A DNA stretch of 60,685 nucleotides from Lachnospiraceae bacterium (GCA_910574715.1 CAJTCH010000027.1:1-60685), one strand, 5' to 3'. Positions 1-8,317 are shown, counted from the first letter of the stretch. Program-made: numbers and translations. Notes: generated by a model from the letters alone, not told the origin.

Positions 1-35
1 TTGTAATCTTGCATGGACTGCCAGTACTTGATCAT
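1..35 (-). CDS. start of an unidentified gene, cut by the window edge
   Basis: Only the first 11 codons are inside the window, reading MIKYWQSMQDY on the minus strand. A strong AGGAGG ribosome site (complement of 44-49) sits 8 nt before the ATG, so the start is credible. The gene is divergent from the 12alpha-HSDH gene and shares about 270 bp of intergenic DNA with it, including the palindrome at 103-143. Too little is present to name a family. Confidence 0.6.
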   Translation of the reverse strand, partial: MIKYWQSMQDY

Positions 36-102
36 AAAGTGCACCTCCTAGTAGTTTAGTTTAATGCTGTGCGTGTGGCACAGGCGCTTCTTAACTACAA
101 GG

Positions 103-143
103 GGCGCGTTTGGTGACTGGCGTATATGGTCACCAAACGCGCC
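103..143. promoter_or_regulatory. perfect 15-bp palindrome between divergent genes
   Basis: GGCGCGTTTGGTGAC at 103-117 is repeated in inverse at 129-143 with an 11-nt spacer. Neither strand has a T-run after it, so it does not look like an intrinsic terminator, and a terminator between two divergent starts would be odd. It may be an operator or an RNA structure in the leader of one flanking gene. A smaller dyad, TTGAC (151-155) and GTCAA (162-166), follows it. Confidence 0.6.
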
Positions 144-305
144 GCACATTTTGACTTATATGTCAATACTTTTTTGAAAATTTAACAAAAATGTTTTCCG
201 GGATATGGAGGAAAGCAAAAAAGAAGAACATGAAAAAAGAGCGGAAATTCGGGCTTAAAGAGTTTCCGAGACCGCTCAAATAATAGATAGGAGGAGAATG
301 CTGGA

Positions 306-1106
306 ATGGGATTTTTGACAGGAAAGACAGCGATTATTACAGGAGGCGGACGCTCTGTCTTAAGCGACGGCAGGTGTGGTTCTATCGGTTACGGGATTGC
401 TACCGCATATGCGAAGGAAGGCGCGAACCTTGTGATCACAGGGCGTAATGTGAAGAAGCTTGAGGACGCTAAGGAAGAGCTGGAGAGGCTGTACGGGATC
501 AAGGTACTGGCTGTACAGGCTGATGTGTCGGCAGGAGCGGATAATGAAGCCGTAGTGAACAATGTTGTGAAGCAGGCGATGGATACATTCGGACGGATCG
601 ATGTGCTGATCAACAATGCACAGGCTTCCGCTTCCGGCGTAACGCTGGCAGATCATACTACGGAGCAGTTTGACCTGGCGCTTTACTCAGGGCTGTATGC
701 AACGTTCTACTATATGAAGGCTTGCTATCCGCATCTTGCAGAGACCAAAGGAACTGTGATCAACTTCGCTTCCGGGGCTGGGCTCTTCGGGAACTTTGGA
801 CAGTGTGCGTACGCGGCGGCCAAGGAAGGCGTCCGCGGACTGACACGCGTGGCCGCAACAGAATGGGGGAAAGACGGTGTTAATGTGAATATCATCTGTC
901 CTCTGGCGTGGACCGCACAGTTGGAGAACTTCGAGAAGGCTTATCCAGAGGCATTCAAGCAGAATGTGAAGATGCCGCCGGCAGGGCATTATGGGGATGC
1001 GGAGCTTGAGATCGGACGTGTCTGTGTACAGCTTGCTTCACCGGATTTCAAGTATATGAGCGGTGAGACGATCACTTTAGAAGGCGGTATGGGACAGAGG
1101 CCGTAA
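306..1106 (+). CDS. NADP-dependent 12alpha-hydroxysteroid dehydrogenase (SDR family)
   Basis: A 266-aa short-chain dehydrogenase predicted to interconvert 12alpha-hydroxy and 12-oxo bile acids in the cytoplasm. The catalytic set is S156, Y169 and K173 (YxxxK), with the NNAQ motif near residue 103. From the NNAQASASG stretch to the C-terminal MSGETITLEGGMG it matches what I remember of clostridial 12alpha-HSDHs. The cofactor loop after TGGG (residues 12-15) is longer than I remember for the classic enzyme, with SVLSDGRC before GSIGYG. The start is supported by GGAGGAG at 291-296. It is a single-gene unit ending in a terminator, followed by a MATE/MarR pair. Family assignment is firm; exact steroid position and cofactor come from remembered similarity. 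Confidence 0.85.
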   Translation: MGFLTGKTAIITGGGRSVLSDGRCGSIGYGIATAYAKEGANLVITGRNVKKLEDAKEELERLYGIKVLAVQADVSAGADNEAVVNNVVKQAMDTFGRIDVLINNAQASASGVTLADHTTEQFDLALYSGLYATFYYMKACYPHLAETKGTVINFASGAGLFGNFGQCAYAAAKEGVRGLTRVAATEWGKDGVNVNIICPLAWTAQLENFEKAYPEAFKQNVKMPPAGHYGDAELEIGRVCVQLASPDFKYMSGETITLEGGMGQRP

Positions 1107-1136
1107 GGAGGAAGAACCGAAGCGGCATATTTATCC

Positions 1137-1175
1137 AGGGGTATAGGGAAAGGGCTTCCTATACCCCTGCATTTT
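1137..1175 (+). terminator. intrinsic terminator after the 12alpha-HSDH gene
   Basis: AGGGGTATAGG (1137-1147) pairs perfectly with CCTATACCCCT (1158-1168), followed by a weak T-rich tail (ATTTTAATT). It separates the dehydrogenase gene from the MATE gene. Confidence 0.75.
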
Positions 1176-1197
1176 AATTAAGAGATGAGAGAAGATT

Positions 1198-2643
1198 ATG
1201 AGTGAGAGAGTAAATGAGATAAGAAAGACGGATGAAGCGGAGAAAGCAGAGAATCCGTTGGCCGCTGAACGGGTTGGGAAGCTGATTGCAAAGTTTGCCA
1301 TACCGGCGATCATAAGCATGCTGGTAAGCTCCCTGTATAATATCGTAGATCAGATCTTTATCGGACAGGGAGTCGGGATGCTGGGCAATGCGGCTACTAA
1401 TATTGCATTTCCGATATCGATCATCTGTACGGCCACAGCGCTGATGCTGGGGATCGGAGGCGCGTCGAATTATAATCTGGAGTCAGGAGCTGGGAATAAG
1501 GAGAAGGCAAGCAGGATCGCGGGTGCGGGATTATCTATGCTCGTGATCTGCGGGACCGTGATCGCGGCGGCGGTACTGCTGTTCCTGAATCCGTTGCTTA
1601 AGATATTCGGAGTGACCCCGGAGGTACTGCCATATGCCCAGGATTATACGGGGATCACGGCGTATGGGATCCCGTTCCTGATCCTGACTACGGGAGGGAA
1701 CCACCTGATACGGGCGGACCGAAGCCCCACATATTCTATGACTTGTATGCTGACCGGGGCGATCCTTAATACGATACTGGATCCGCTGTTTATCTTCGGA
1801 TTCCATCTTGGGATCAAGGGAGCGGCATGGGCGACGGTGATCGGGCAGGCGGTCTCAGGCGCGTTGGTTATCCTGTATTTCTTAAGGTTTCGCAAGATGG
1901 AGCTGTCCTGGGATATGTTAAGGCCGAAGCGAAGCTGCCTAAGAGCAATCGCGTCCCTCGGCATGGCGTCCTGTATCAACCAGATCGCCATGGCGGCGGT
2001 CCAGATCACTATGAATAATACGCTGAGGCATTATGGAGCGGCGTCCATGTACGGAACAGATATACCGTTGGCCTGTGTTGGAGTTATTTCCAAGGTAAAT
2101 ATGGTATTCATGGCGATCTGTATCGGAATCTCCCAGGGGTGTCAGCCGATCTGGGGATTCAATTACGGCGCAGGCAGATATGCCAGGGTAAGAGAGACCT
2201 ACGGCAAGGCGTTTCGGCTTGTTCTTGCTGTCGGTATCACATTCTGTCTCTGTTTTCAGTTCTTTCCGCGGCAGTTGGTCGGGATATTCGGGACGGGAAG
2301 CGAGGAATATTTTCATTTTGCTGAGAGATACTTCCGCATCTTCATGCTGATGACGTTTACGAATGGGATTCAGCCTATGTCGTCAGGGTTTTTCACTTCG
2401 ATCGGGAAGGCGAGACTTGGAATCCTGGTGTCGCTGACAAGGCAGGTAATCTTTCTGCTGCCGCTGATCCTGATCTTTCCTGTGTTCATGGGAATCGACG
2501 GCGTGATGTACGCGGGACCGATCGCAGACGGAGCGGCCTTATTGGCGGCGGTCATTTGTGCGGTCAGGGAGCTGCAAAAGATGAAAGCGTTAGAAAGGGA
2601 ATCAACAGATGAAGGAACGAATGCCGATAGGGTTCATGATTAA
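1198..2643 (+). CDS. MATE family multidrug/organic cation exporter
   Basis: A 481-aa membrane protein of the MATE (NorM/DinF-like) family, which exports drugs and other small molecules using an ion gradient. It shows the usual pair of six-helix bundles and the hallmark segment SLYNIVDQIFIGQGVG near residue 47, which recurs almost unchanged in the MATE protein at 53979, so the two are paralogs. The length is normal for the family. The 3' end overlaps the marR-like gene by 35 nt, suggesting co-transcription. It lies 92 bp downstream of the 12alpha-HSDH gene but behind a terminator. The substrate is unknown; bile acids or their oxo products are a guess from position only. Confidence 0.9.
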   Translation: MSERVNEIRKTDEAEKAENPLAAERVGKLIAKFAIPAIISMLVSSLYNIVDQIFIGQGVGMLGNAATNIAFPISIICTATALMLGIGGASNYNLESGAGNKEKASRIAGAGLSMLVICGTVIAAAVLLFLNPLLKIFGVTPEVLPYAQDYTGITAYGIPFLILTTGGNHLIRADRSPTYSMTCMLTGAILNTILDPLFIFGFHLGIKGAAWATVIGQAVSGALVILYFLRFRKMELSWDMLRPKRSCLRAIASLGMASCINQIAMAAVQITMNNTLRHYGAASMYGTDIPLACVGVISKVNMVFMAICIGISQGCQPIWGFNYGAGRYARVRETYGKAFRLVLAVGITFCLCFQFFPRQLVGIFGTGSEEYFHFAERYFRIFMLMTFTNGIQPMSSGFFTSIGKARLGILVSLTRQVIFLLPLILIFPVFMGIDGVMYAGPIADGAALLAAVICAVRELQKMKALERESTDEGTNADRVHD

Positions 2644-3040
2644 ACAGATCAATACCATCTATGAGAAGGAGCTTAACAATCTGCTGAAATCGGTAGGGAT
2701 CACTGCCTCGCAGTGCGCGGTGCTGGATTATCTGTTCCGCAGTGATGAAGAGGCGGTCAACCAGCGTGATATTGAGAAGGCATTAAGCCTCAGGAATCCG
2801 ACTGTGACGGGACTTATCAAGAGGCTGGAGGAGAATGGATATCTCTTCTCTGTGCCCAGCGACAAGGATAAGCGGTGCAAGAACATCTATCTGACGGAGA
2901 AGGCCTATGATATTCAGCGCAGGATGGAGATGGACCGGAAGAGGATCGATAAGAGATTCACATTGGGGATGAATAAGAAGGAGAAAGCAGCATTGGAGAA
3001 GGTGTTGGAGAGAGTGCTGTATAATATTGCCGAGCCGTAG
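2609..3040 (+). CDS. MarR family transcriptional regulator
   Basis: A 143-aa winged-helix protein. The recognition-helix region SLRNPTVTGLIKRLEENGY (about residues 60-78) followed by the basic wing SDKDKRCK is typical of MarR. It starts inside the 3' end of the MATE gene, the usual arrangement for a MarR repressor that controls its own exporter operon and is released by a ligand. The gene ends in a terminator whose stem overlaps the stop codon. The ligand is unknown. Confidence 0.9.
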   Translation: MKERMPIGFMIKQINTIYEKELNNLLKSVGITASQCAVLDYLFRSDEEAVNQRDIEKALSLRNPTVTGLIKRLEENGYLFSVPSDKDKRCKNIYLTEKAYDIQRRMEMDRKRIDKRFTLGMNKKEKAALEKVLERVLYNIAEP

Positions 3041-3055
3041 GGGTTCGGCTTTTTT
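3029..3055 (+). terminator. intrinsic terminator overlapping the marR stop codon
   Basis: GCCGAGCC (3029-3036) pairs with GGTTCGGC (3042-3049) with one G-U pair, followed by six Ts. The TAG stop at 3038-3040 lies in the loop. Confidence 0.88.
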
Positions 3056-3125
3056 AGGTATAATTAACCGCAATTAAGAAAATGCTATCGGTATGAGGAA
3101 ATATACCGCAAAGCGAGGAGGAATT

Positions 3126-3728
3126 ATGCCTGTAGAAGTTATATCATTTCTGCTTGACAGTGAAGATGAAAGGAAGCGGCTGGAATTTCAGATGGTGCTT
3201 CAATGCGCCCCGCTGCTGAAGGGGATCAAGGTGGCCTGTATCATCAATATTGACAGGCGGCATGTGGGAGAACTGAACGATATCCTGAAAGGCACAGATA
3301 TCGAATATATGATCTTGATGGTGCGGGAAGGAAAATGTCTGTCAGTCTTCTACCGCAGGAGGGAATTGTCAAGCTATCTTAAGAGGGAGGATGTCAGGGA
3401 ATTCCTGGAAAGCTTCGGATATGTCTGTCAAGATCTGGAGAAGGTGCTGCAAAGGCTCTCAGTCAGAGTATGCCGGTACTGCAGCCGTAAGGGGCGCTTC
3501 CCGCACGAGATCGGAGCATTCTTAGACTATCCGATCGATGATGTGAGAGGCTTCATTGAGCGGGACGGCAGGGGAGAGATTCTGAGCGGTTACTGGAAGG
3601 TTTATCATGATCCGGGAAAAGCCCGGATGATATTCCTGGCATATGATAAGGCAAGGATCAGCGCGGTCAACGAATTCCTTACGGGGAAGCCGATGCAGGA
3701 TATTGCGGAGCGTTTGACAGAGGGGTGA
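3126..3728 (+). CDS. DUF3793 family protein
   Basis: A 200-aa soluble protein of a clostridial family of unknown function. Recognisable family features are the CAPLLKGIK segment near residue 24, the YRRREL motif, the FPHEIGAFLDYP block around residues 130-142, and GYWKVYHDP near the C-terminus. An in-frame ATG exists at 3093, but GAGGAGG directly before 3126 makes 3126 the better start. The CRYCSR pair of cysteines could bind a metal. It is a single-gene unit between two terminators. I recall DUF3793 genes being found near iron or flavodoxin genes in other clostridia, but nothing here supports a role. Confidence 0.8.
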   Translation: MPVEVISFLLDSEDERKRLEFQMVLQCAPLLKGIKVACIINIDRRHVGELNDILKGTDIEYMILMVREGKCLSVFYRRRELSSYLKREDVREFLESFGYVCQDLEKVLQRLSVRVCRYCSRKGRFPHEIGAFLDYPIDDVRGFIERDGRGEILSGYWKVYHDPGKARMIFLAYDKARISAVNEFLTGKPMQDIAERLTEG

Positions 3729-3743
3729 TCTCCTCTTTTTTTT
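3719..3743 (+). terminator. probable short intrinsic terminator
   Basis: AGAGG (3719-3723) pairs with CCTCT (3732-3736), followed by a run of eight Ts. The stem is short but the T-run is strong. Confidence 0.6.
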
Positions 3744-3808
3744 ATAGGCAAATTATGATACAATAAGAAAACGTTTGAATGACTGTTCCGGCAAAAGGGG
3801 GAGAAGAG

Positions 3809-4300
3809 ATGAAGTTAATTGTAGCGGTGGATAAGAATTGGGCGATCGGTAAGAATAACAGGTTGATGTGGAGCATCCCGGCAGATCTGAAGTTCTTCCG
3901 GGATACCACGAAGGGAAGCGTTGTGATCATGGGCAGGAAGACTCTTGAGAGCCTTCCTCAGGGACAGCCGCTTACGGGGAGAGTGAATATCGTGCTTACA
4001 AGGAACCCGGATTACAAAGTAAGAGGCGCTGTGGTCGTCCACAGTGCAAGGGAGGCTGTTAAAGAGGCAGAGAAGTATGACAGGGAGATCTATGTGATCG
4101 GGGGAGAGAGCATCTACCGGAAGATGCTTCCATTGTGTAATCTGGCATATGTCACGAAGATTGACCATGCCTATGATGCGGACACGTATTTCCCGGATCT
4201 GGATCAGGACGGGGAGTGGCAGATGACGAAGATCAGCGAAGAGCAGACTTGTTTTGATCTGGAGTATTATTTTACAGTATATGAGAGAGCCGTGCATTGA
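3809..4300 (+). CDS. folA: dihydrofolate reductase
   Basis: A 163-aa enzyme that reduces dihydrofolate to tetrahydrofolate with NADPH. Family features are AVDKNWAIGKNNRLMWSIPADL at the N-terminus (broken here only by ordinary substitutions), the FFRDTT helix, the VIMGRKTLESLP block, and VIGGESIYR near residue 105. The start at 3809 has a GGGGGAGAAGAG ribosome site; an earlier in-frame ATG at 3779 does not. No thyA gene is adjacent, unlike in many firmicutes. Confidence 0.95.
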   Translation: MKLIVAVDKNWAIGKNNRLMWSIPADLKFFRDTTKGSVVIMGRKTLESLPQGQPLTGRVNIVLTRNPDYKVRGAVVVHSAREAVKEAEKYDREIYVIGGESIYRKMLPLCNLAYVTKIDHAYDADTYFPDLDQDGEWQMTKISEEQTCFDLEYYFTVYERAVH

Positions 4301-4408
4301 GGGATGTGTGCTTTTCCGGCAGTACATGTGTAAAAGTCTGTCTCGAAAAAGTATTCTCAGCGAAGCAGAATGGTATTCAAAAATAGAAGCAAAGGGTAGG
4401 ATAAGGTT

Positions 4409-5608
4409 ATGAAGATACTAAGTATTACGGCGCAGAAGCCAAGCAGTACGGGGAGTGGGATCTATCTGACGGAATTGGTGAAGGAATATGCCCGGCAGGG
4501 CTTTTGCCAGGCGGTTGTGGCAGGAGTATATAAGGACGATCCGATAGAATTGCCGGATGGAGTGGATTTCTATCCGGTTTATTTTGAAAACGAGAGACTG
4601 CCTTACCCGATCGTCGGGATGTCGGACGAGATGCCTTACAGAAGTACGCGGTACTGCGATATGACGGAAGAGATGACGGTACAGTTTGAGAGCGCGTTCT
4701 TAGAAATGATCGCCCGGGCGGTGGAGGATGCGGCGCCGGATGTGATTTTATGCCATCATCTCTATCTGCTGACTGCCGTTGTGAGGGAGCATTTCCCGCA
4801 GTATCCGGTCTATGGCTTCTGCCATAACACGGATCTGCGGCAGATGGCGAAGACGGAGCTTAAGAGGGAATATATAGCAGGACAGATCCGTAAGCTCGAC
4901 AGGATCTTTGTGCCGCAGGAAGCCCAGAGGGAAGGCGTGCTTGCAATCTATCATGCGGATCCAGAGAAGATCGAGTCGGTGGGGATGGGATATAACAGCA
5001 AGATATTCTACAGGACAGAAGCGAAGCAGGAGTACGGTATAACAAGGATCGTATTTGCAGGGAAGATCGCAGAGAAGAAGGGTGTTATGAGTCTGATAAG
5101 GTGCCTTTCCATTCTGCACGCAAGAGAGGATCGCTGTAAGAAGGAAGAGCTTCTGGTGCTGCTTGCGGGAAGCGCGGGTAATCAGGAGGAATACAGGAGC
5201 ATACAGGATATGGTCAAGGAGTGCCCTTATGAGGTCCGATTCCTGGGAAGGCTTGCGCAGCCGGATCTGGCGGAGGTGTACCGCAAGAGTGATATCTTCG
5301 TGCTCCCGTCGTTCTTTGACGGGCTGCCGCTTACGGTCATTGAAGCGCTGGCGTGCGGGGACCGGGTGGTGATGACGGACCTGCCGGGAATCAGGGAATG
5401 GATCGAAGAGTACGCGCCGGGGGGAGATATCCGGTTCGTTGCAATGCCGCAGATGAGAAATACCGACGAGCCGGTGCCGGAATCACTGCCTGAGTTCGAG
5501 GAACGTCTGGCGGATGCGCTTCTTGCGGGTATTCGGACGAAAGAGAGGAAGTTCGCCGACGTCAGCGGGATATCATGGGAGAAGATCGCGGGAAGGGTAA
5601 TTGGTTAA
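4409..5608 (+). CDS. glycosyltransferase family 4 protein
   Basis: A 399-aa GT-B fold enzyme. The N-terminal half has the glycine-rich SSTGSGIYLTELV loop (residues 11-24). The C-terminal half carries VFAGKIAEKKGV (about residue 215) and the donor-site block FVLPSFFDGLPLTVIEALACG (split around residue 300), which fits retaining GT4 enzymes with the E-x7-E motif. The sugar donor and acceptor cannot be read from the sequence. There is no signal peptide or membrane helix, so it probably acts at the cytoplasmic face. No other glycan genes are nearby. Confidence 0.85.
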   Translation: MKILSITAQKPSSTGSGIYLTELVKEYARQGFCQAVVAGVYKDDPIELPDGVDFYPVYFENERLPYPIVGMSDEMPYRSTRYCDMTEEMTVQFESAFLEMIARAVEDAAPDVILCHHLYLLTAVVREHFPQYPVYGFCHNTDLRQMAKTELKREYIAGQIRKLDRIFVPQEAQREGVLAIYHADPEKIESVGMGYNSKIFYRTEAKQEYGITRIVFAGKIAEKKGVMSLIRCLSILHAREDRCKKEELLVLLAGSAGNQEEYRSIQDMVKECPYEVRFLGRLAQPDLAEVYRKSDIFVLPSFFDGLPLTVIEALACGDRVVMTDLPGIREWIEEYAPGGDIRFVAMPQMRNTDEPVPESLPEFEERLADALLAGIRTKERKFADVSGISWEKIAGRVIG

Positions 5609-5618
5609 AAATATCAGG

Positions 5619-5648
5619 TTGACAAGCACAGGTCTTCTCAACTATAAT
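5619..5648 (+). promoter_or_regulatory. sigma-A promoter of the ilvBN T-box transcript
   Basis: TTGACA (5619-5624), an 18-nt spacer and TATAAT (5643-5648), a near-consensus housekeeping promoter just upstream of the T-box leader. Confidence 0.8.
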
Positions 5649-5654
5649 AGTAAT

Positions 5655-6005
5655 AATTATTCGAGATTTATTCAAGAATGAAATATTTACAGAAATGCTA
5701 TGACAAGGAGGAGTACGCAGATACCCAAAGCCCAGAGAGAAGATGGCAGGTGAGAATCTTCGTGACGGATTTGCGGAAGTAGCCTTTGAGCAGTGAACCG
5801 AAAGAACCGGATGTACGGTATGCGCCGCCGGTTTGAGTAGACTTCAACGCAGTCCCGGCGTTAGAGGGGAGCGGTATCGGAGAGGAGAACGGGTCGCGTT
5901 CGTTTTTCCCGTATCGGCAGAGTGCAGAGAGTTCGCTCTTTGAAGTTAGGTGGTAACACGGATGTATATTCGCCCTAAGCAATATAAGCTTAGGGTGTTT
6001 TTTAT
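5655..6005 (+). promoter_or_regulatory. T-box riboswitch upstream of ilvBN, probably valine-specific
   Basis: This leader contains the conserved T-box segment TTAGGTGGTAACACGG (5946-5961) followed by a terminator: CCCTAAGC (5973-5980) pairs with GCTTAGGG (5988-5995) and a run of Ts follows. T-boxes sense uncharged tRNA through a specifier codon in stem I and through the tRNA CCA end at the T-box, and then favour an antiterminator. The loop-E AGTA motif is at 5712-5715. Opposite it, in 'GCGGAAGTAG', the usual GAA (5776-5778) is followed by GTA (5779-5781), which would be a valine specifier. CAAGG (5704-5708) can pair with CCTTTG (5783-5788) below the loop. The T-box call is firm; the specifier was folded by eye. 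Confidence 0.88.
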
Positions 6006-6027
6006 ATCAAAAGCGGGAGGTATGTAT

Positions 6028-7749
6028 ATGAAGAAGATCAGCGGCAACAAGTTATTGGTGAAGGCACTGAAGGAGGAAGGGGTAGACACGATATTCGGCT
6101 ATCCGGGCGCCTGCACCATCGATATCAGCGACGAGCTGTATAAGCAGGATTATATTAAGGTGATCCTGCCAAGGCAGGAAGTGGCCCTGGTGCATGAAGC
6201 AGATGCTTATGCCAGGTCGACAGGAAAGGTCGGAGTCTGTCTGGTTACCAGCGGGCCAGGGGCGACGAATCTGGTCACAGGACTTGCGACGGCGTATTAT
6301 GACAGTGTTCCCCTGGTGTGTTTTACAGGACAGGTGGCAAGACATCTGATCGGGAATGACGCGTTCCAGGAAGTAGATATCGTCGGTATCACCAGGAGCA
6401 TTACCAAGTATGGGGTGACGGTCCGCAACAGGGAGGATCTGGGGCGTATCGTGAAGGAAGCGTTCTATATTGCAAGATCCGGCCGGCCGGGTCCGGTACT
6501 GATCGATCTTCCCAAGGATGTGATGGGAGAGCTTGGGAACCCGGAATACCCGGCAGAGGTCAATATCCGCGGATACCGGCCGAATACACAGGTACACGTC
6601 GGACAGCTTAAGAAGGCGATCAAGATGCTTAATAAGGCGAAGCGGCCGCTGTTTCTTGCGGGAGGCGGGGTGAATATCGCCCGCGCGAACGCAGAGTTTA
6701 CCCAACTGGCGGAGCGGACGAATATTCCGGTTGTTACAACGGTCATGGGGCGGGGAGCGATCGCGACAGACCACCCCTTATATATAGGGAATCTCGGTAT
6801 GCATGGCGCATATGCCTGCAACATGGCGGTCGGTGAATGCGATCTTCTGTTCTCGATAGGGACAAGGTTCAACGATCGCATTACAGGGAAGCTTCACTCT
6901 TTCGCGCCTCATGCCAGGATCGTCCATATTGATATTGATACGGCGGCGATCTCCAAGAATGTACAGGTGGATGTGCCGATAGTGGCAGACGCGAAGGAAG
7001 CTATCACCAGGATGTTAGAGTATGTGACGGAGTGTGACACGAAGAAATGGCTTGACGAGGTGAGAGAGTGGCAATGTGAGCATCCGATGCAGATGAAGAA
7101 GAAGCCGATCATGACCCCGCAGGATATCATTGATACGATCAACCGGGTCTTCAAGGAGGCATTTATCATCTCGGATGTGGGACAGCATCAGATGTTTACT
7201 GCACAGTTTATCGAACTGAATGAGAAGAAGCGTCTTCTGATGTCGGGAGGGCTTGGAACTATGGGATACGGGCTGCCGGGAGCCATAGGTGCGAAGATCG
7301 GGAATCCCGATGTGCCGGTCATCTCCATATCCGGCGACGGCGGAATGCAGATGAACAGTCAGGAGCTTGCGACGGCGGTCTTAGAAGAGCTTCCGATCAT
7401 CTGCTGTATCTTCAATAATAATAATCTCGGAATGGTGCGTCAGTGGCAGAAGCTATTCTACGGCAAGCGTTATTCCATGACCTGCTTACGTTCAGGGGCG
7501 GCATGCAGGGGGAAATGCGGAGAAGTAGAATGTCCGACGTACACGCCTGATTTCATTAAGCTGGCAGAGAGCTATGGGGCGCAGGGGATACGGGTGACGA
7601 AGACAGAAGAGATCGAACCGGCATTTTGCGAGGCAATGAAGAGTACGAAGATACCTACAGTTATAGAATTCGAGATCGATCCTGAGGACCTGGTCTATCC
7701 GATGATCCAACCGGGCGGGACTCTGGAAGATATGATACTGGATTGTTAA
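6028..7749 (+). CDS. ilvB: acetolactate synthase large (catalytic) subunit
   Basis: A 574-aa thiamine diphosphate enzyme for the first common step of valine, leucine and isoleucine synthesis. It shows the N-terminal FGYPGACT block, the VCLVTSGPGATNL segment, and the ThDP/Mg motif GDGGMQMNSQEL followed by NNNNLGM near residue 440-470. The start at 6028 follows GGGAGG at 6013-6018; the reading frame stays open upstream into the T-box terminator but without a ribosome site. An unusual stretch around residues 486-502 carries four cysteines spaced CX6CX3CX4C, placed just before the TPDFIKLAESYG segment where E. coli-type enzymes have a short loop. It lies 38 nt before ilvN and is controlled by the T-box. 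Confidence 0.95.
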   Translation: MKKISGNKLLVKALKEEGVDTIFGYPGACTIDISDELYKQDYIKVILPRQEVALVHEADAYARSTGKVGVCLVTSGPGATNLVTGLATAYYDSVPLVCFTGQVARHLIGNDAFQEVDIVGITRSITKYGVTVRNREDLGRIVKEAFYIARSGRPGPVLIDLPKDVMGELGNPEYPAEVNIRGYRPNTQVHVGQLKKAIKMLNKAKRPLFLAGGGVNIARANAEFTQLAERTNIPVVTTVMGRGAIATDHPLYIGNLGMHGAYACNMAVGECDLLFSIGTRFNDRITGKLHSFAPHARIVHIDIDTAAISKNVQVDVPIVADAKEAITRMLEYVTECDTKKWLDEVREWQCEHPMQMKKKPIMTPQDIIDTINRVFKEAFIISDVGQHQMFTAQFIELNEKKRLLMSGGLGTMGYGLPGAIGAKIGNPDVPVISISGDGGMQMNSQELATAVLEELPIICCIFNNNNLGMVRQWQKLFYGKRYSMTCLRSGAACRGKCGEVECPTYTPDFIKLAESYGAQGIRVTKTEEIEPAFCEAMKSTKIPTVIEFEIDPEDLVYPMIQPGGTLEDMILDC

Positions 7750-7787
7750 CGTTTGCTAAGAATGAAAGAAAAGGAGATAGAAGATAT

Positions 7788-8300
7788 ATGAACGGGAATG
7801 GTATGAAGAAGCGCTGGATCTCCCTGTATGTGGAAAATCAGGTGGGTGTCCTGTCGAAGATCTCCGGGCTTTTCTCCGGGAAGTCTTACAATCTGGACAG
7901 CCTTACGGTGGGGACTACAGAGGATCCGACGATTTCCAGGATGACGATTGCTACCGTCAGTGACGACGAGACCTTTGAGCAGATCAAGAAGCAGCTGAAC
8001 CGCTTGGTCGAGGTCATCAAGGTCATTGATTTCACAGATGTATTCGTGCGTATGAAGGAGATCTTGTATGTGAAGGTGCGCAAGTGTACGCCGGAAGATA
8101 AGGTGGAGCTGTTCCAGATCGCGGAGACCTTCAAGGCGAAGGTGATCGATTACGGCAAGGACAGCCTGCTGCTTGAATTCGTGCAGACTGCGACGAAGAA
8201 CGACGCCGTCATTAAGCTGATGAAGGAAGAGTTCAAGAGCATTGAGGTCGTGAGGGGCGGAAGTGTTGGGATCGAGTCCATAAGTATGATGGAACGGTAG
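7788..8300 (+). CDS. ilvN: acetolactate synthase small (regulatory) subunit
   Basis: A 170-aa protein with an N-terminal ACT domain (WISLYVENQVGVLSKISGLF, residues 9 to about 80) that normally binds valine and gives feedback inhibition of the large subunit, followed by the usual C-terminal ALS small-subunit domain. The start at 7788 is supported by AAGGAGAT upstream; the frame is open from 7743 but lacks a ribosome site there. It lies in the same T-box-controlled transcript as ilvB. Length is normal. Confidence 0.95.
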   Translation: MNGNGMKKRWISLYVENQVGVLSKISGLFSGKSYNLDSLTVGTTEDPTISRMTIATVSDDETFEQIKKQLNRLVEVIKVIDFTDVFVRMKEILYVKVRKCTPEDKVELFQIAETFKAKVIDYGKDSLLLEFVQTATKNDAVIKLMKEEFKSIEVVRGGSVGIESISMMER

Positions 8301-8317
8301 AAAAACAGAGCGCACTC

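Noticed and set aside
239..277. Imperfect stem GAGCGG/CCGCTC before the 12alpha-HSDH gene
   Set aside because: Only six paired bases with an uneven interior; could be chance.
5950..6027. In-frame extension of ilvB to an ATG at 5950
   Set aside because: It lies within the T-box antiterminator/terminator and has no ribosome site; 6028 has GGGAGG.
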